From: Spirulinaceae cyanobacterium SM2_1_0
Lineage (GTDB): Bacteria; Cyanobacteriota; Cyanobacteriia; Cyanobacteriales; Spirulinaceae
Assembly: GCA_012031265.1 (NCBI GenBank)
Contig: JAAUTY010000021.1
Location: 1-64,000, forward strand
DNA length: 64,000 nucleotides
Direction of reading: 5' to 3'
Program-made: the position numbers and the translations under genes
Part shown: positions 42,069 through 52,867 of the stretch, piece after piece
Position numbering within the stretch: the first letter of the stretch is position 1
Layout: each line of letters opens with the position of its first letter
The notes under the pieces: model-generated
Database searches by the model: none
What the model was told of the DNA's origin: nothing
What the model saw: the letters and a program-made list of their open reading frames with translations, nothing else

Positions 42069-44432
42069 TTATGGGTCTTCCGGAGCGATCGCCGCCGAAC
42101 CCGCTAAGGCATCAATAATCCTGTCGTAGCGAAAGTTATCCGCCCAACTGGCGATCTCCGTTACCGCAGCCGTCGCCTCGGCAGGTAATTCAGCTAGCAG
42201 GGTGTGGATGTCTTTGGCGCTGGCAGCAAAGCTGGCTTCCTCAAGCTGACTACGCCAAGCGTCGGGTTGTGCAGCAAGCAGCGTCGCAATATCTACCGTC
42301 GCTGTCACGGCTGTTGGTTCGGTCTCTGGCTCAGCCACCGCTGCCGGTTCCTGGTAGAGATACTCCACCCCGATGAAATGGTTGAGGCGCTCGAAAATCA
42401 TCTGTTCCTGGAATGGCTTGGTGACAAAATCGTCGCAGCCGGCCGCAATCACCGCATCGCGATCGCGCTCGAACACACTCGCCGTCAACGCGACAATCGG
42501 CGTGCGGGGGCGCTCCGGCTGCTCGGCTTCCTGGGCGCGGATGGCGCGGGTCGCCCCGAAGCCATCCAAAATCGGCATCTGCATATCCATCCAGATAAAA
42601 TGCGGCTGCCAGCTTTCCCAGGCTTCTACCCCCGCTTGTCCATCCGCCACGGCTTTGACCGCAAAGCCGAGCGGTTCGAGGAGTTCGATCAACAGTTGGC
42701 GATTTTCCCAGCGATCTTCGACGATCAGAATGCGATAGGTCGGCTGACCCGGCACGAGGCCGATCGCACGCGGTCGTTCGACGGCTTGTAGCGCATCACC
42801 CTGAGCCGCATAGACCGGGATCGTGAATTGAAAACAAGTCCCCTCGCCGACCCTGCTCTCAACGTGCAGCTCGCCTCCAAGCACATTGACAAACTGGCGG
42901 CTGATCGTCAGACCGAGGCCCGTCCCTTCGGTCGCCTGCTCCCCGGTTTCAGTTTGGTCAAAGGCGTTGAAGATGCGGGTCAGGTCGTCAGGGGCGATGC
43001 CTGGCCCGGTGTCCCGCACCGCGAAACGCAGATAGGAGCGATCCTGAGACGATTGGTCAACATCGGCCGCGACCTGTAATGCCACTTCCCCGCTCTCGGT
43101 GAATTTGATCGCGTTGTTGAGCAGGTTGATCAAAACCTGGCGCAGTTTTTTGGGGTCGGTGCGGAGGTAGCGGGGCAAGTTCGGCTCGGCATCGAAATAG
43201 AGAGCCAGTCCCTTGGCTTGCGCTTTGTAATACAGCATTCCCTTGAGCGTATCGAGCAGCTCAAAACAGTCAAAATCGCGCTCTTGCAAGCTGATTTTGC
43301 CCGCTTCGATCTTGGAGACATCGAGGACATCGTTGATCAACTGCAACAAGTGTTCGCCGCTGCGGTTGATGATGCGGATATGTTCGCTATGGCTGGCCAG
43401 AGTGTGGGTCTGGTGCAGCGCGAGATCCCGCTCCATCAGTTGCGCGAAGCCGAGGATGGCGTTGAGCGGTGTTCGCAGTTCGTGACTCATTTTGGCGAGA
43501 AAAGAGCCTTTGGCGCGGCTGGCTGCCTCGGCATTTTCCTTGGCTTGCTGGAGTTCAGCGCTGCGTTCTTGGACGCGCTCGATTAAATAGTTCAGCGAGA
43601 TGGCGAGTGAGCCAATTTCGTCAGCGGGGTTGACCGCCTCTAGGGAAACGCGCTGATTGAAGTCGCCATGACGAGCGGTGCGGCGGGCGACGTGGGTAAT
43701 GTAGCTGAGCGGGCGGCTGACGGTGCGGGTGACGCGGATCGCCACAAAACCGGCGATCGCCACTGCCAGCAAGCTACTCGCCACGATCAACCCTTTCTCA
43801 ATGCCCTGTGCCCGCTCGAGCTCGAGCGCGGCTTCACGGGCTTGGCGCTGGGCGCTGCCGAGCAGTTCCTCTAGCTCCAGGGCGAGAGCGTCGAAGTCGG
43901 TGCGGAAGTTGGAGCGATTCAGCGCTTGCAGTTGGCGACGGACGAGCGTATTGTCCCAGTCTGGTGGCAGTTGGGGGGGGATGAAGGCTTGGCTGCGCTG
44001 GGCATAGACCCCCAGTTTGCTGACATAGCCGTCGATAAACTCGGTGAATTGGTCAGGATCAGTCGCCAGCCAAGCGGGGTCGCTAGCCACAAACTCATCC
44101 AGGCGGCGCTGCAAGGCGCGAGTATTGGCAAGGCTTTTACGTAAGCGGTCTTCGCTGTCGCGCAGTTGATCGGGTTCGTCGAGGAGGGAGGGCAGCAATG
44201 CCCCGGCAAGCTGGGCGCGTTTGACTTCCCCTTTGAAATCGGCGAGCAATTGCGCCTGGATGCTGGCATCCGTCAGTTGCTGGATGCCCTGTCCTTGGTA
44301 ATAGTCGGCGATGAGCATCCCGGCGAGCGTACCAACGAAGCCAAAACCGATCGCCGCGCCGTAGCCGAGGGCGATTTTCTGGGCAATGCGGAGGGTGTGG
44401 AGACGCTGACGCCAGGTTTGCCAATACTGCAT
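42069..44432 (-). CDS. Membrane hybrid histidine kinase (HAMP-HisKA-HATPase-REC)
   Basis: A 787-residue kinase. Two membrane segments (about 23-45 and 213-235) enclose a helical periplasmic sensor of about 170 residues. A HAMP domain (about 235-290), HisKA (SHELRTPLNAILGFAQL, about 318), HATPase (NAIKFTESGEVALQV; DTGPGIAPDDLTRIF; EGTGLGLTISRQFV) and C-terminal receiver (about 565-690; IWMDMQMPILDG, FVTKPF) follow. The last 90 residues resemble those of the neighbouring kinase and may be a docking or degenerate transfer module. It sits between a paralogous kinase and a REC-GAF regulator, all on one strand with gaps of 96 and 64 bases, suggesting one operon and a phosphorelay. Confidence 0.92.
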   Translation of the reverse strand: MQYWQTWRQRLHTLRIAQKIALGYGAAIGFGFVGTLAGMLIADYYQGQGIQQLTDASIQAQLLADFKGEVKRAQLAGALLPSLLDEPDQLRDSEDRLRKSLANTRALQRRLDEFVASDPAWLATDPDQFTEFIDGYVSKLGVYAQRSQAFIPPQLPPDWDNTLVRRQLQALNRSNFRTDFDALALELEELLGSAQRQAREAALELERAQGIEKGLIVASSLLAVAIAGFVAIRVTRTVSRPLSYITHVARRTARHGDFNQRVSLEAVNPADEIGSLAISLNYLIERVQERSAELQQAKENAEAASRAKGSFLAKMSHELRTPLNAILGFAQLMERDLALHQTHTLASHSEHIRIINRSGEHLLQLINDVLDVSKIEAGKISLQERDFDCFELLDTLKGMLYYKAQAKGLALYFDAEPNLPRYLRTDPKKLRQVLINLLNNAIKFTESGEVALQVAADVDQSSQDRSYLRFAVRDTGPGIAPDDLTRIFNAFDQTETGEQATEGTGLGLTISRQFVNVLGGELHVESRVGEGTCFQFTIPVYAAQGDALQAVERPRAIGLVPGQPTYRILIVEDRWENRQLLIELLEPLGFAVKAVADGQAGVEAWESWQPHFIWMDMQMPILDGFGATRAIRAQEAEQPERPRTPIVALTASVFERDRDAVIAAGCDDFVTKPFQEQMIFERLNHFIGVEYLYQEPAAVAEPETEPTAVTATVDIATLLAAQPDAWRSQLEEASFAASAKDIHTLLAELPAEATAAVTEIASWADNFRYDRIIDALAGSAAIAPEDP

Positions 44433-44528
44433 AGTGATGACGAAAGCGACGCGGAATCGGCCAGGTGAATCGGTGCTGACTTGCGCCGACCGCTCTGGGC
44501 ATCATCGGGCGAGTCAAGAGAACATAGT

Positions 44529-47039
44529 TTAATCTTCAGGGTTAATTTCACCACTCTGGACAGTCACGGCAAATTCGACCACGGCATCAAAGCGGAAATT
44601 GGTCAGCCAATGGTCGAGGGTCGTCGCTAGGCTATGACTAGCAGCGGGTAGCTGATCACGCAAGCGCTCAATGGTTTTGGCGTTGGCTTCGAGGGCGGCC
44701 TGGTTCAGAGCATTCAGCCAGTTGGCGGGCATTTGTGCCGCCTGTTGTTGGAGCCGTGCTAGGTTTTGGGCTGGCAAGGCAATGTCACTGTTCACCGGGG
44801 CAGCGGGGCTGCTGGCGGCATAGGTAAATTCGACGCCCAGGTGCTCGCTGAGTTTGCGGAAAATCAGCGCGGCATGGCAAGGCTTGCGGACGCAATCATC
44901 GCAGCCCGCTGCCAGGATCGATGCCCGCTCTTCCTCGAAGGCACTGGCGGTGAGGGCGACAATCCGCGTCTGTCCGGCAGTGTCTCTGGTCTTGATTGCA
45001 CGCGCCGCTGCATAGCCATCCATGACTGGCATTCGCATATCCATCCAGATGAGGTGCGGTTGCCAGTCTTCCCAGATGGCGATCGCCTCGCGCCCGTCAG
45101 CTGCCTCCCGTACCTCGAAGCCGACTGAGGTGAGGAGTTGGACCATCAGTCGGCGATTTTCCCAGCGGTCATCGGCGACGAGCAGGCGATAGGGGACTTG
45201 GCTGGGGGCGAGGGCTTGCACCTGCGGGCAGGATGCGGTGTCCATGTCCACCTCAGTAGGCAGCATGGCGGCTGTACAAGGCAGGACAAAAGTGAAGCAG
45301 GTGCCCGCGCCGACTTGGCTCTCGACTGCAATTTCGCCACCCATGAGTTGCACGAACTGGCGGCTAATCGGTAAGCCGAGGCCGGTGCCCTCGCCGCTAG
45401 TGCGGCCGGTCTCGGTCTGTTCAAAAGCCGCAAACAGCTTCGGTAGCTCCTCTGGGGCAATACCTGCTCCGGTGTCGGCGACGCTGAAGCGCAGATAGGT
45501 GTCGGCGGTGGTGTGATTGCCTTTGGCCGTCGCGGGTAAATCTGCTGCGGTGGCCATCTCGACCCGGAGTGTCACCCGGCCGATGGCGGTGAATTTGATA
45601 GCGTTGCCGAGCAGGTTGACCAGTACCTGACGCAGCTTCACTTCGTCGGCGGCGATGAAGCGGGGCACCTCGGTGGCGCGATCGCAGTGTAGTTCCAGTT
45701 GCTTTTCGTTCGCCCGCAGGCGCAGCATCGCCATCAGCGAGTCGAGCAAGGCGTGCAGATCGAAGTCATTGATGACTAGCTCGGTGCGACCGGCCTCGAT
45801 CTTGGCCATCGAGAGGACATCGTTGATCAGTGTCAACAGATGTTCGCCGCTCTGGTTGATGATGTTGAGGTTCTGGCGTTGGTCGTCGCTGACGCTGGCG
45901 TCGCGGCTGAGGAGTTGCGCGAAGCCGAGGATAGCATTGAGGGGTGTGCGCAGCTCGTGGCTCATATTGGCGAGAAACTGGCTCTTGGCGTAGTTGGCGG
46001 CTTCGGCGGCTTCTTTGGCTTGTTCGAGGGCGGCATCGGCTTCGTGGCGTGTCCAGGCGATCGCCATCAGCTCGCCGATGAAGCGCAGGAGTTCGATGTC
46101 TTCCTGGAGCCAATCACGACGGGTGCGCACGGCATCGAGGCCGATGAAGCCTACGGTCTGATTGAGGTGAATCGTGGGCACGAGCAGCAGCGACTGGATC
46201 GATTGGCGCTGCCATTCGCGCTGTTCCACAGCCGCGGCTGGGGGCAGGTCGGCGACATCTGCAACCGGTACGGCGCGGCCCTGCTGGCACTCACTGTGCG
46301 TCCAGGGGAAGTTTGCAATCGAGACTTGCTGAGACTCGTCGATAAAGGCTTGAATCCCGGGCGCACACCACTCATGAGTACAGGTGGCTTCGCGACCGTT
46401 GGCACTGTAGCGAAACAGATAGCTGCGATCGCAGCGTGTGAAGCGGCCGATGGCATGGAGGGCGAAGTCGATGGCAGCATCCAGATCGCGGTTGAGCAGG
46501 GCGCGGGCGACTTGGCTCAGCAGGCGATCGCGGGCCATCTGACGCTTGAGGATCGCTTCGGCCTGACGGCGTTGTTGGCGATCTACCTGCCGCTTGGCCT
46601 GCTGTAGCGCTAGTTGGCGCTGCAAACCAGCGAGACGAGCCGGGGTTTCGCGGCATGGCGGGGCAGCGACCGGCGTGATATTCAACACGGCTTGCACAGC
46701 CCCAGCGGCGGCAGCATGATACCCAGCAATGCTCAGATGGCTGCCGCTCAAGGTGTCGCGCTGGTAGGTGGCAGCGGGAAAATTCCCCAAAAGTGCGGCG
46801 CGAATCGGGTGCGACGCTGCCGGTACGCCCCGCAACGGCAGGAGCTGCGGCAGACTAAGACCAATCACGGCGTCAGGGCTTGGTTTGTCGAGCAATTCGG
46901 CGAAGGCCTCATTGCAACCGCGAATGGTGGTGGTCGCGTCTGTCCAGACCAAGGCGGTATCCAGGGCATCCAGCACTGCAACCAGGTCATTTGGAGATGG
47001 CAGGGAGGTGGTGGACGATGAAAACGGACGTTCGAGCAT
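44529..47039 (-). CDS. Soluble hybrid histidine kinase (PAS-GAF-HisKA-HATPase-REC)
   Basis: An 836-residue kinase without membrane segments. A PAS domain (about 15-125), a coiled-coil linker (about 130-175), a GAF domain (about 180-345), HisKA with SHELRTPLNAILGFAQL (about 366), HATPase (NAIKFTAIGRVTLRV; DTGAGIAPEELPKLF; EGTGLGLPISRQFV) and a receiver (about 625-745; IWMDMRMPVMDG, VRKPCH) are seen. Its C-terminal half is a clear paralogue of the next gene, with the same RWENRRL segment at the start of the receiver, implying tandem duplication followed by a sensor swap. It is the first gene of the signalling cluster. The signal is unknown. Confidence 0.92.
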   Translation of the reverse strand: MLERPFSSSTTSLPSPNDLVAVLDALDTALVWTDATTTIRGCNEAFAELLDKPSPDAVIGLSLPQLLPLRGVPAASHPIRAALLGNFPAATYQRDTLSGSHLSIAGYHAAAAGAVQAVLNITPVAAPPCRETPARLAGLQRQLALQQAKRQVDRQQRRQAEAILKRQMARDRLLSQVARALLNRDLDAAIDFALHAIGRFTRCDRSYLFRYSANGREATCTHEWCAPGIQAFIDESQQVSIANFPWTHSECQQGRAVPVADVADLPPAAAVEQREWQRQSIQSLLLVPTIHLNQTVGFIGLDAVRTRRDWLQEDIELLRFIGELMAIAWTRHEADAALEQAKEAAEAANYAKSQFLANMSHELRTPLNAILGFAQLLSRDASVSDDQRQNLNIINQSGEHLLTLINDVLSMAKIEAGRTELVINDFDLHALLDSLMAMLRLRANEKQLELHCDRATEVPRFIAADEVKLRQVLVNLLGNAIKFTAIGRVTLRVEMATAADLPATAKGNHTTADTYLRFSVADTGAGIAPEELPKLFAAFEQTETGRTSGEGTGLGLPISRQFVQLMGGEIAVESQVGAGTCFTFVLPCTAAMLPTEVDMDTASCPQVQALAPSQVPYRLLVADDRWENRRLMVQLLTSVGFEVREAADGREAIAIWEDWQPHLIWMDMRMPVMDGYAAARAIKTRDTAGQTRIVALTASAFEEERASILAAGCDDCVRKPCHAALIFRKLSEHLGVEFTYAASSPAAPVNSDIALPAQNLARLQQQAAQMPANWLNALNQAALEANAKTIERLRDQLPAASHSLATTLDHWLTNFRFDAVVEFAVTVQSGEINPED

Positions 47040-47416
47040 GAGGATAGAGTTAGCAACCGCGCTTCTAAACGGCTGAGCAGTGGAGCGAAGCGGCGAGCAC
47101 CCAAGAAAAACTCATTTCGCTCGAGTATAAGCGAAATGACTGAGGTTCGTCAGGGGGAGAAATACGGGACATGCAGCCGCGCGGTGGGTGTGATCGCTAG
47201 ACCACAGTGTTGTGATCGCGGTCGCCAGCGACTTTTTGGCTTGGCTGCCGATCATTCCAGTGCAGCACTGTAAAAAGTTCTCGCGATCGCGGTTGACAAA
47301 CCAGAATTTTTATGAGTAAACGTCAAATGCCCGACTTATTGTTATCGAGTCGGCCGCATGAAGCAGGACGTGACCGTTAGCATGGGGAGGTGACCTGCTA
47401 CCGATGGAGTGACCTG
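47040..47416. other. Divergent intergenic region
   Basis: A 377-base gap between the kinase cluster and a small secreted protein gene on the opposite strand. A possible sigma-70 pair for the plus strand is TTGACA near 47292 with AT-rich bases 17 downstream, though the -10 is poor. No gene is supported. Confidence 0.35.
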
Positions 47417-47707
47417 ATGCGACGACGCCTGCTGTTCATTTTGCTGGGCGTGATCGCCCTGCCGCTCACCGCGATCGCCCAGGCTGAAACGCCGGTTGAT
47501 TCTGAAGCTAGTTCACCTACTAAAACACCCGCCGTCACACGGACAGCGGGCGATCACGAGCTGATATCGCCGGACGCGACGCCAGAACAGCTCGGTCAAG
47601 TGGCAGGCGAGGCGATCGGAGTCATGGACACCACAGAATGGCACCCCTACGCCCCAACAGTCCGCCTCAGCATCGAAATGGTGATCGACTGGTCGGTGGT
47701 TCGCTAG
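47417..47707 (+). CDS. Small secreted protein of unknown function
   Basis: A 96-residue protein with a clear Sec signal peptide: MRRRLLFILLGVIALPLTAI and a predicted cut after AQA, near residue 23. The mature part is short and acidic (VDSEASSPTKTP; HELISPDATPEQLGQVAGEA), with no cysteines and no family motif I recognise. The ATG at 47417 is chosen because it places the positively charged n-region at the start; a GTG at 47390 would add nine residues. It is convergent with the DUF4079 gene, only three bases away. Confidence 0.65.
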   Translation: MRRRLLFILLGVIALPLTAIAQAETPVDSEASSPTKTPAVTRTAGDHELISPDATPEQLGQVAGEAIGVMDTTEWHPYAPTVRLSIEMVIDWSVVR

Positions 47708-47710
47708 ACG

Positions 47711-48175
47711 CTAGAGATTGCTGAGGATCTTCTGAACAATATTGACGCCTGAAACTGCCTGCCAGCCGAACAGCCCCAGAATAGTGATGTTGAGGGTGAT
47801 GTGGGTATAGCGCGCCACAGCGTTGCCTTTCTGCATCAGCGGCGAGAGCGAGGCTGAGACCGCGACGAGGCCGGTCATCGCCAAGCCAGCGATCAAATGT
47901 GGGCCGACGAAGAGTTTGCCGTTGTTGATATAAGTCGCCGCCATGCCGCCGAGCGAGCCGAGGACGAGGAGGGCGAGCAAGATCGAGCCAACCTTATAGT
48001 GGCGGGTGTTGAAGTTTTTGCCGATCAGTTCTTTGCGCGTCTCTTTGTCCGCATTGCGGGTGCGACGAATCTGGATGCCGAGATAGAGCGCATAGACGGA
48101 GAGGGCGAGCAGTGCCCACATCAGGATGGGGTGAAAAAATTGTGAATAGACCGCGATCGGTTCCGGGATAGCCAT
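47711..48175 (-). CDS. DUF4079 integral membrane protein
   Basis: A 154-residue protein with four hydrophobic segments: FFHPILMWALLALSVYALYL, VGSILLALLVLGSLGGMAA, LIAGLAMTGLVAVSASL and ITLNITILGLFGWQAVSG. A short conserved-looking cytoplasmic stretch, NADKETRKELIGKNFNTRHY, separates the first two. This pattern, with His residues at helix ends, matches the cyanobacterial DUF4079 family, whose function is not established; the His arrangement invites comparison with b-type cytochromes. The ATG at 48175 is preferred to an earlier start at 48202. It lies 181 bases after the ABC-F gene on the same strand. Confidence 0.85.
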   Translation of the reverse strand: MAIPEPIAVYSQFFHPILMWALLALSVYALYLGIQIRRTRNADKETRKELIGKNFNTRHYKVGSILLALLVLGSLGGMAATYINNGKLFVGPHLIAGLAMTGLVAVSASLSPLMQKGNAVARYTHITLNITILGLFGWQAVSGVNIVQKILSNL

Positions 48176-48356
48176 AGCAGTTGTCTCTCCAAGATTGCAC
48201 AAGGACAGGGTTGAGCCTCTTCACTAAACTTAACATGGTCGCCGTAACGCCGGTGCAGGTCATCAATCTTGGGCAAATCATCCTCTACAACCTGCTCAAT
48301 ATTCAACCGCAGCAACTGTGCGATCGCCTGTCGCTGCGATCTTGCCTCAGCTTGGC

Positions 48357-50084
<1,728 letters not shown>

Positions 50085-50243
50085 GGGGGTGCCTATAGTC
50101 CGCCGCTGCCACTTTAACAATCTTCATAATTCCCTGACAAGTCGTGATCAGCCGGGAATGGGCAATTTCCTGTGATCGCGCATGAGCCGAACTGTGCTGG
50201 AGAGGGTTGAGCGGTTCAAACTACGTCATTTTGCGGCGTTGAC

Positions 50244-50819
50244 TCACGCTGACCAGACGGTTTGCAGTTCGAGGCAAAACCCCGCTAGCAGCGGTTCCCC
50301 TGACAGGGTTGCGGGTGCTGACAACATGACGGGCGGGCGATCGCTCACTTAGACCTCCACAGTCCGGGTCTGAGGATCGATCAGCCACCCCAACGCCAGA
50401 CCATTTTCCAGATACTCCTGCATTTTCTGGCGCACTGTCGGGAGCGAATCGCTTTTCGAGACCAGTTCGATGGCAAAGTCGGGACAGAGTGGCAGAAAGC
50501 CCTGACGCTCTGTCTGGCTCAAGGTTTGCCAGCGTGCCAGGCTGACCCAGCTCGCATCGGGCGATCGCACCGCTCCGTTGGGAAGCCGAAAGCCGGTTGA
50601 GGAGTTGTACGCTTTGCCCAATTGGCGCTGCCGATTCCACCACCAAAGTTGACCCTCAATATCTAAATCACGCTCGCCCGTGTCTCCTCCAGTGGGTGGC
50701 ATCGCGATCACGACTCCTGTGGCCGTTAACTCCAGGCGACAGTCGCGATTCGCCGCTGCCAACTGTGCGAACTGCTCATGGTTGAGATGTAGGGTGGGCG
50801 GGACATTGAGCGAGACCAC
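50244..50819 (-). pseudogene. Uma2 family gene broken by an in-frame stop
   Basis: From 50819 the first 156 residues are a good Uma2 protein (LTATGVVIAMPPTGGDTGE, RSPDASWVSLARW, DFAIELVSKSDSLPTVRQKM, ALGWLIDPQTRTVEV). A TAA at 50349-50351 then ends it, where relatives usually have a Tyr beginning YRP. The same frame continues past the stop with the expected family ending, LSAPATLSGEPLLAGFCLEL and QTVWSA, to a natural TGA at 50244-50246. A single nonsense change therefore removed about 34 residues. The catalytic core (Asp, Glu, Lys) precedes the stop, so some function could persist, but it is best read as a recent pseudogene. Confidence 0.8.
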
Positions 50820-51180
50820 AATCCATCGGCTCCGGTCGCGTCATGCCTTCAATTTAGCATTGGACGCCAGCGGGCTGAGGGGCGATCGCCACCACGGGTA
50901 CGGCCGGTACACGGAATAATCGGGGTTGCCGACCCGCAAAATTGCGAAAAAGTCTGAAATTTCGTGCTTTCAGCGGTTCGGATGCGGCAGACAGCACTTA
51001 GAATGATTCAGTGAAACTGACGGTAAACTCGTGAAACGCTGAGTCTATCAGCTTTTCAGAAGTTTGACGCCGGGGATTCTGCTGGGTTAATCTCGGTTCA
51101 AGCCATTCGTCCCGTCCAAGCACAGCAGGATGGATAACCCTGTTGTACCCAAAAATCAAGAGATATCAGGAGCTTTTCGC
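50820..51180. promoter_or_regulatory. Upstream region of the HU gene
   Basis: A 361-base gap without a gene. TAGAAT at 50999-51004 is a plausible -10 with a weak TTCGGA 16 bases upstream, which would give an untranslated leader of roughly 170 bases. AGGAG at 51168-51172, eight bases before the ATG, is the HU ribosome-binding site. Confidence 0.35.
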
Positions 51181-51456
51181 ATGAATAAAGGTGAATTAGT
51201 CGATAAAGTCGCCGATAAGACGGAAGTGACCAAAAAACAGGTCGATGCAGTCATCACCGCGACCGTCGAAGCCATCATGGAGGCAGTCTCCGATGGTGAA
51301 AAAGTGACGCTAGTCGGCTTCGGCTCTTTCGAGCGGCGCGATCGCAGGGCGCGCGAGGGCCGCAACCCCAAGACAGGCGAGAAGATGGAAATCAAGGCGA
51401 CGCGCGTTCCTGCTTTCTCAGCCGGTAAGCTGTTCAAAGATAAAGTCGCGACCTAG
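51181..51456 (+). CDS. hup: HU-family nucleoid protein
   Basis: A 91-residue HU protein. It begins MNKGELVDKVADKTEVTKKQ and shows the beta-arm region VGFGSFERRDRRAREGRNPK with TGEKMEIKATRVPAFSAGK, including the conserved arm-tip RNP motif that intercalates into DNA. HU homodimers bend and compact DNA. The ATG at 51181 follows AGGAG by eight bases. The cobalamin gene cobD starts 29 bases downstream on the same strand and may be transcribed with it. Length and residues are canonical. Confidence 0.96.
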   Translation: MNKGELVDKVADKTEVTKKQVDAVITATVEAIMEAVSDGEKVTLVGFGSFERRDRRAREGRNPKTGEKMEIKATRVPAFSAGKLFKDKVAT

Positions 51457-51485
51457 TTCGCCGAGCCACTCTGGCTCTGATTGCC

Positions 51486-52559
51486 TTGAATCGCTCTCGA
51501 CCCACGCACGGCGGCAACCTCACCTGGGCTGCGCGACAGGCAGGCTGTGCCTCTGATGCTATTTTGGATTTTTCGGCAAGCATTAATCCGCTTGGCCCGC
51601 CTGCGAGTGCTCTGACGGCGCTCCAGGCGAGCCTCCCTAGCATCACGGCTTACCCTGACCCCGATTGCACGGCACTCCGCCTGGCGATCGCCCGCACCCA
51701 CCAGCTCGCCCCCGCATGGATCTTGCCGGGCAACGGCGCGGCAGAGCTACTCACTTGGGCAAGCCGCGATCTCGCCGCCTGCGCTCAGACCCGCTACCTA
51801 GTTCCCGGCTTCGCAGACTATCAACGCGCCTTGTCTGCCTTTGGAGCGGCAAGTCAGCCCGACTCGCTGAAACTCCCTGACTGCCTGCTCCCAGATTTCA
51901 CCCGGGGTGATCGCCCCCCGCAACAGTGCGGGCTGCTGCTCAATAATCCCCACAACCCCACCGGCCGGCTCTGGTCGGCCGCACAGTTGCAACCGTTGCT
52001 GGCGCAATTTGCCTTGGTGGTCGTGGATGAAGCCTTTATGGATTTCCTACCGCCTGAGCAGCAGGAAAGTTTGATTGCACAGATCACGACGCGGCAAAAT
52101 CTGGTCATCCTGCGTTCCTTGACCAAGTTTTACAGCCTGCCGGGGCTGCGGTTGGGTTATGCGATCGCCCACCCCGACCGCTTGAAACGCTGGCAGGGCT
52201 GGCGTGATCCCTGGTCGGTGAATAGTCTGGCGACTGCCGCTGGGATCGCCGCCCTTCGTGATACTGATTTCCAAGCGCAAACCTGGCACTGGTTACCGAC
52301 TGCTCGACAACAGCTCATGGCCGGTCTACAAGCCTTGCCCGGTTTAACCCCGCTGGCTGGCGCCGCCAATTTTCTCCTCGTGGCGACGGAATATTCTAGC
52401 TCGGCCTTGCAAGCGATTCTACTCAAGAAGCATCAAATTCTGATTCGCGATTGCTTGAGTTTTCCGGAGTTGGGCGATCGCTACTTCCGCGTTGCTGTCC
52501 GCACCGAGACCGAAAACCAGCGTCTCCTCAGCGGACTGCGGGCGATTCTGGCAGATTGA
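51486..52559 (+). CDS. cobD: Threonine-phosphate decarboxylase (CobD type), PLP-dependent
   Basis: A 357-residue fold-type I PLP enzyme. The N-terminus RPTHGGNLTWAARQAG and LDFSASINPLGPP are hallmarks of CobD/CobC, which supply the aminopropanol arm of cobalamin. Other PLP motifs are NNPHNPTGRLW, VVVDEAFMDFLP, the Schiff-base Lys in RSLTKFYSLPGLRLGYA, and a C-terminal Arg in YFRVAVRTETEN. A TTG start at 51486 is used because the motif begins within a few residues and no ATG fits. The nearby cobK supports a cobalamin role. Histidinol-phosphate aminotransferase is the main alternative, but the HGGN motif argues against it. Confidence 0.85.
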   Translation: MNRSRPTHGGNLTWAARQAGCASDAILDFSASINPLGPPASALTALQASLPSITAYPDPDCTALRLAIARTHQLAPAWILPGNGAAELLTWASRDLAACAQTRYLVPGFADYQRALSAFGAASQPDSLKLPDCLLPDFTRGDRPPQQCGLLLNNPHNPTGRLWSAAQLQPLLAQFALVVVDEAFMDFLPPEQQESLIAQITTRQNLVILRSLTKFYSLPGLRLGYAIAHPDRLKRWQGWRDPWSVNSLATAAGIAALRDTDFQAQTWHWLPTARQQLMAGLQALPGLTPLAGAANFLLVATEYSSSALQAILLKKHQILIRDCLSFPELGDRYFRVAVRTETENQRLLSGLRAILAD

Positions 52560-52642
52560 ATTCCCTCCCAGGCTCTTGCCATCAGCAGGCTGAAATTCGC
52601 TTTGCTGAGCAAAGGTCTGTTCACAGCCCACCAGGTAGCAGA

Positions 52643-52736
52643 GTCATCGCGATACAAATCCCGCTCAATCTTGACGAATCCCTGCTTGATGAAGCCGGCC
52701 AAATCACTAATCTCGAAAACCGAGAAGAACTGCTCC
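52643..52736 (+). pseudogene. Possible remnant of a VapB-like (DUF2191) antitoxin
   Basis: The frame reads IPLNLDESLLDEAGQITNL and then ENREELLQ before it enters the inverted-repeat element at 52737. This resembles the N-terminal ribbon-helix-helix of VapB/DUF2191 antitoxins (a start like MRT.I.LDDELLEEA followed by a Glu/Leu-rich helix). No start codon is in the expected place, and no toxin gene follows, so it is at most a truncated relic. The likeness covers only about 27 residues. Confidence 0.35.
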
Positions 52737-52867
52737 AGGACTTACGCAGTTCAAGACAGAAGACACTGTTGGTAGCGGCAGAATCCCCCTGTCCCCCTTA
52801 TCAAGGGGGGTGGCGAAGCCGGGGGGAGCTTTCAACCCGCTGACGTTTTATTCAGTGCGTAAGTCCT
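52737..52867. mobile_element. 131 bp MITE-like element with 12 bp perfect inverted ends
   Basis: AGGACTTACGCA at 52737-52748 and TGCGTAAGTCCT at 52856-52867 are perfect inverted repeats bounding 131 bases with no coding capacity. The interior contains CCCCCTTATCAAGGGGGG, a common cyanobacterial extragenic palindrome. Ends of this type are familiar from small non-autonomous elements mobilised by IS transposases in cyanobacteria. The left end lies in an antitoxin-like fragment and the right end overlaps the cobK stop codon. Confidence 0.75.

Noticed and set aside
52481-52702. A 73-codon minus-strand frame between cobD and cobK
   Set aside because: It overlaps the cobD 3' end and no motif is visible; the plus-strand antitoxin-like reading is a better, though weak, explanation.
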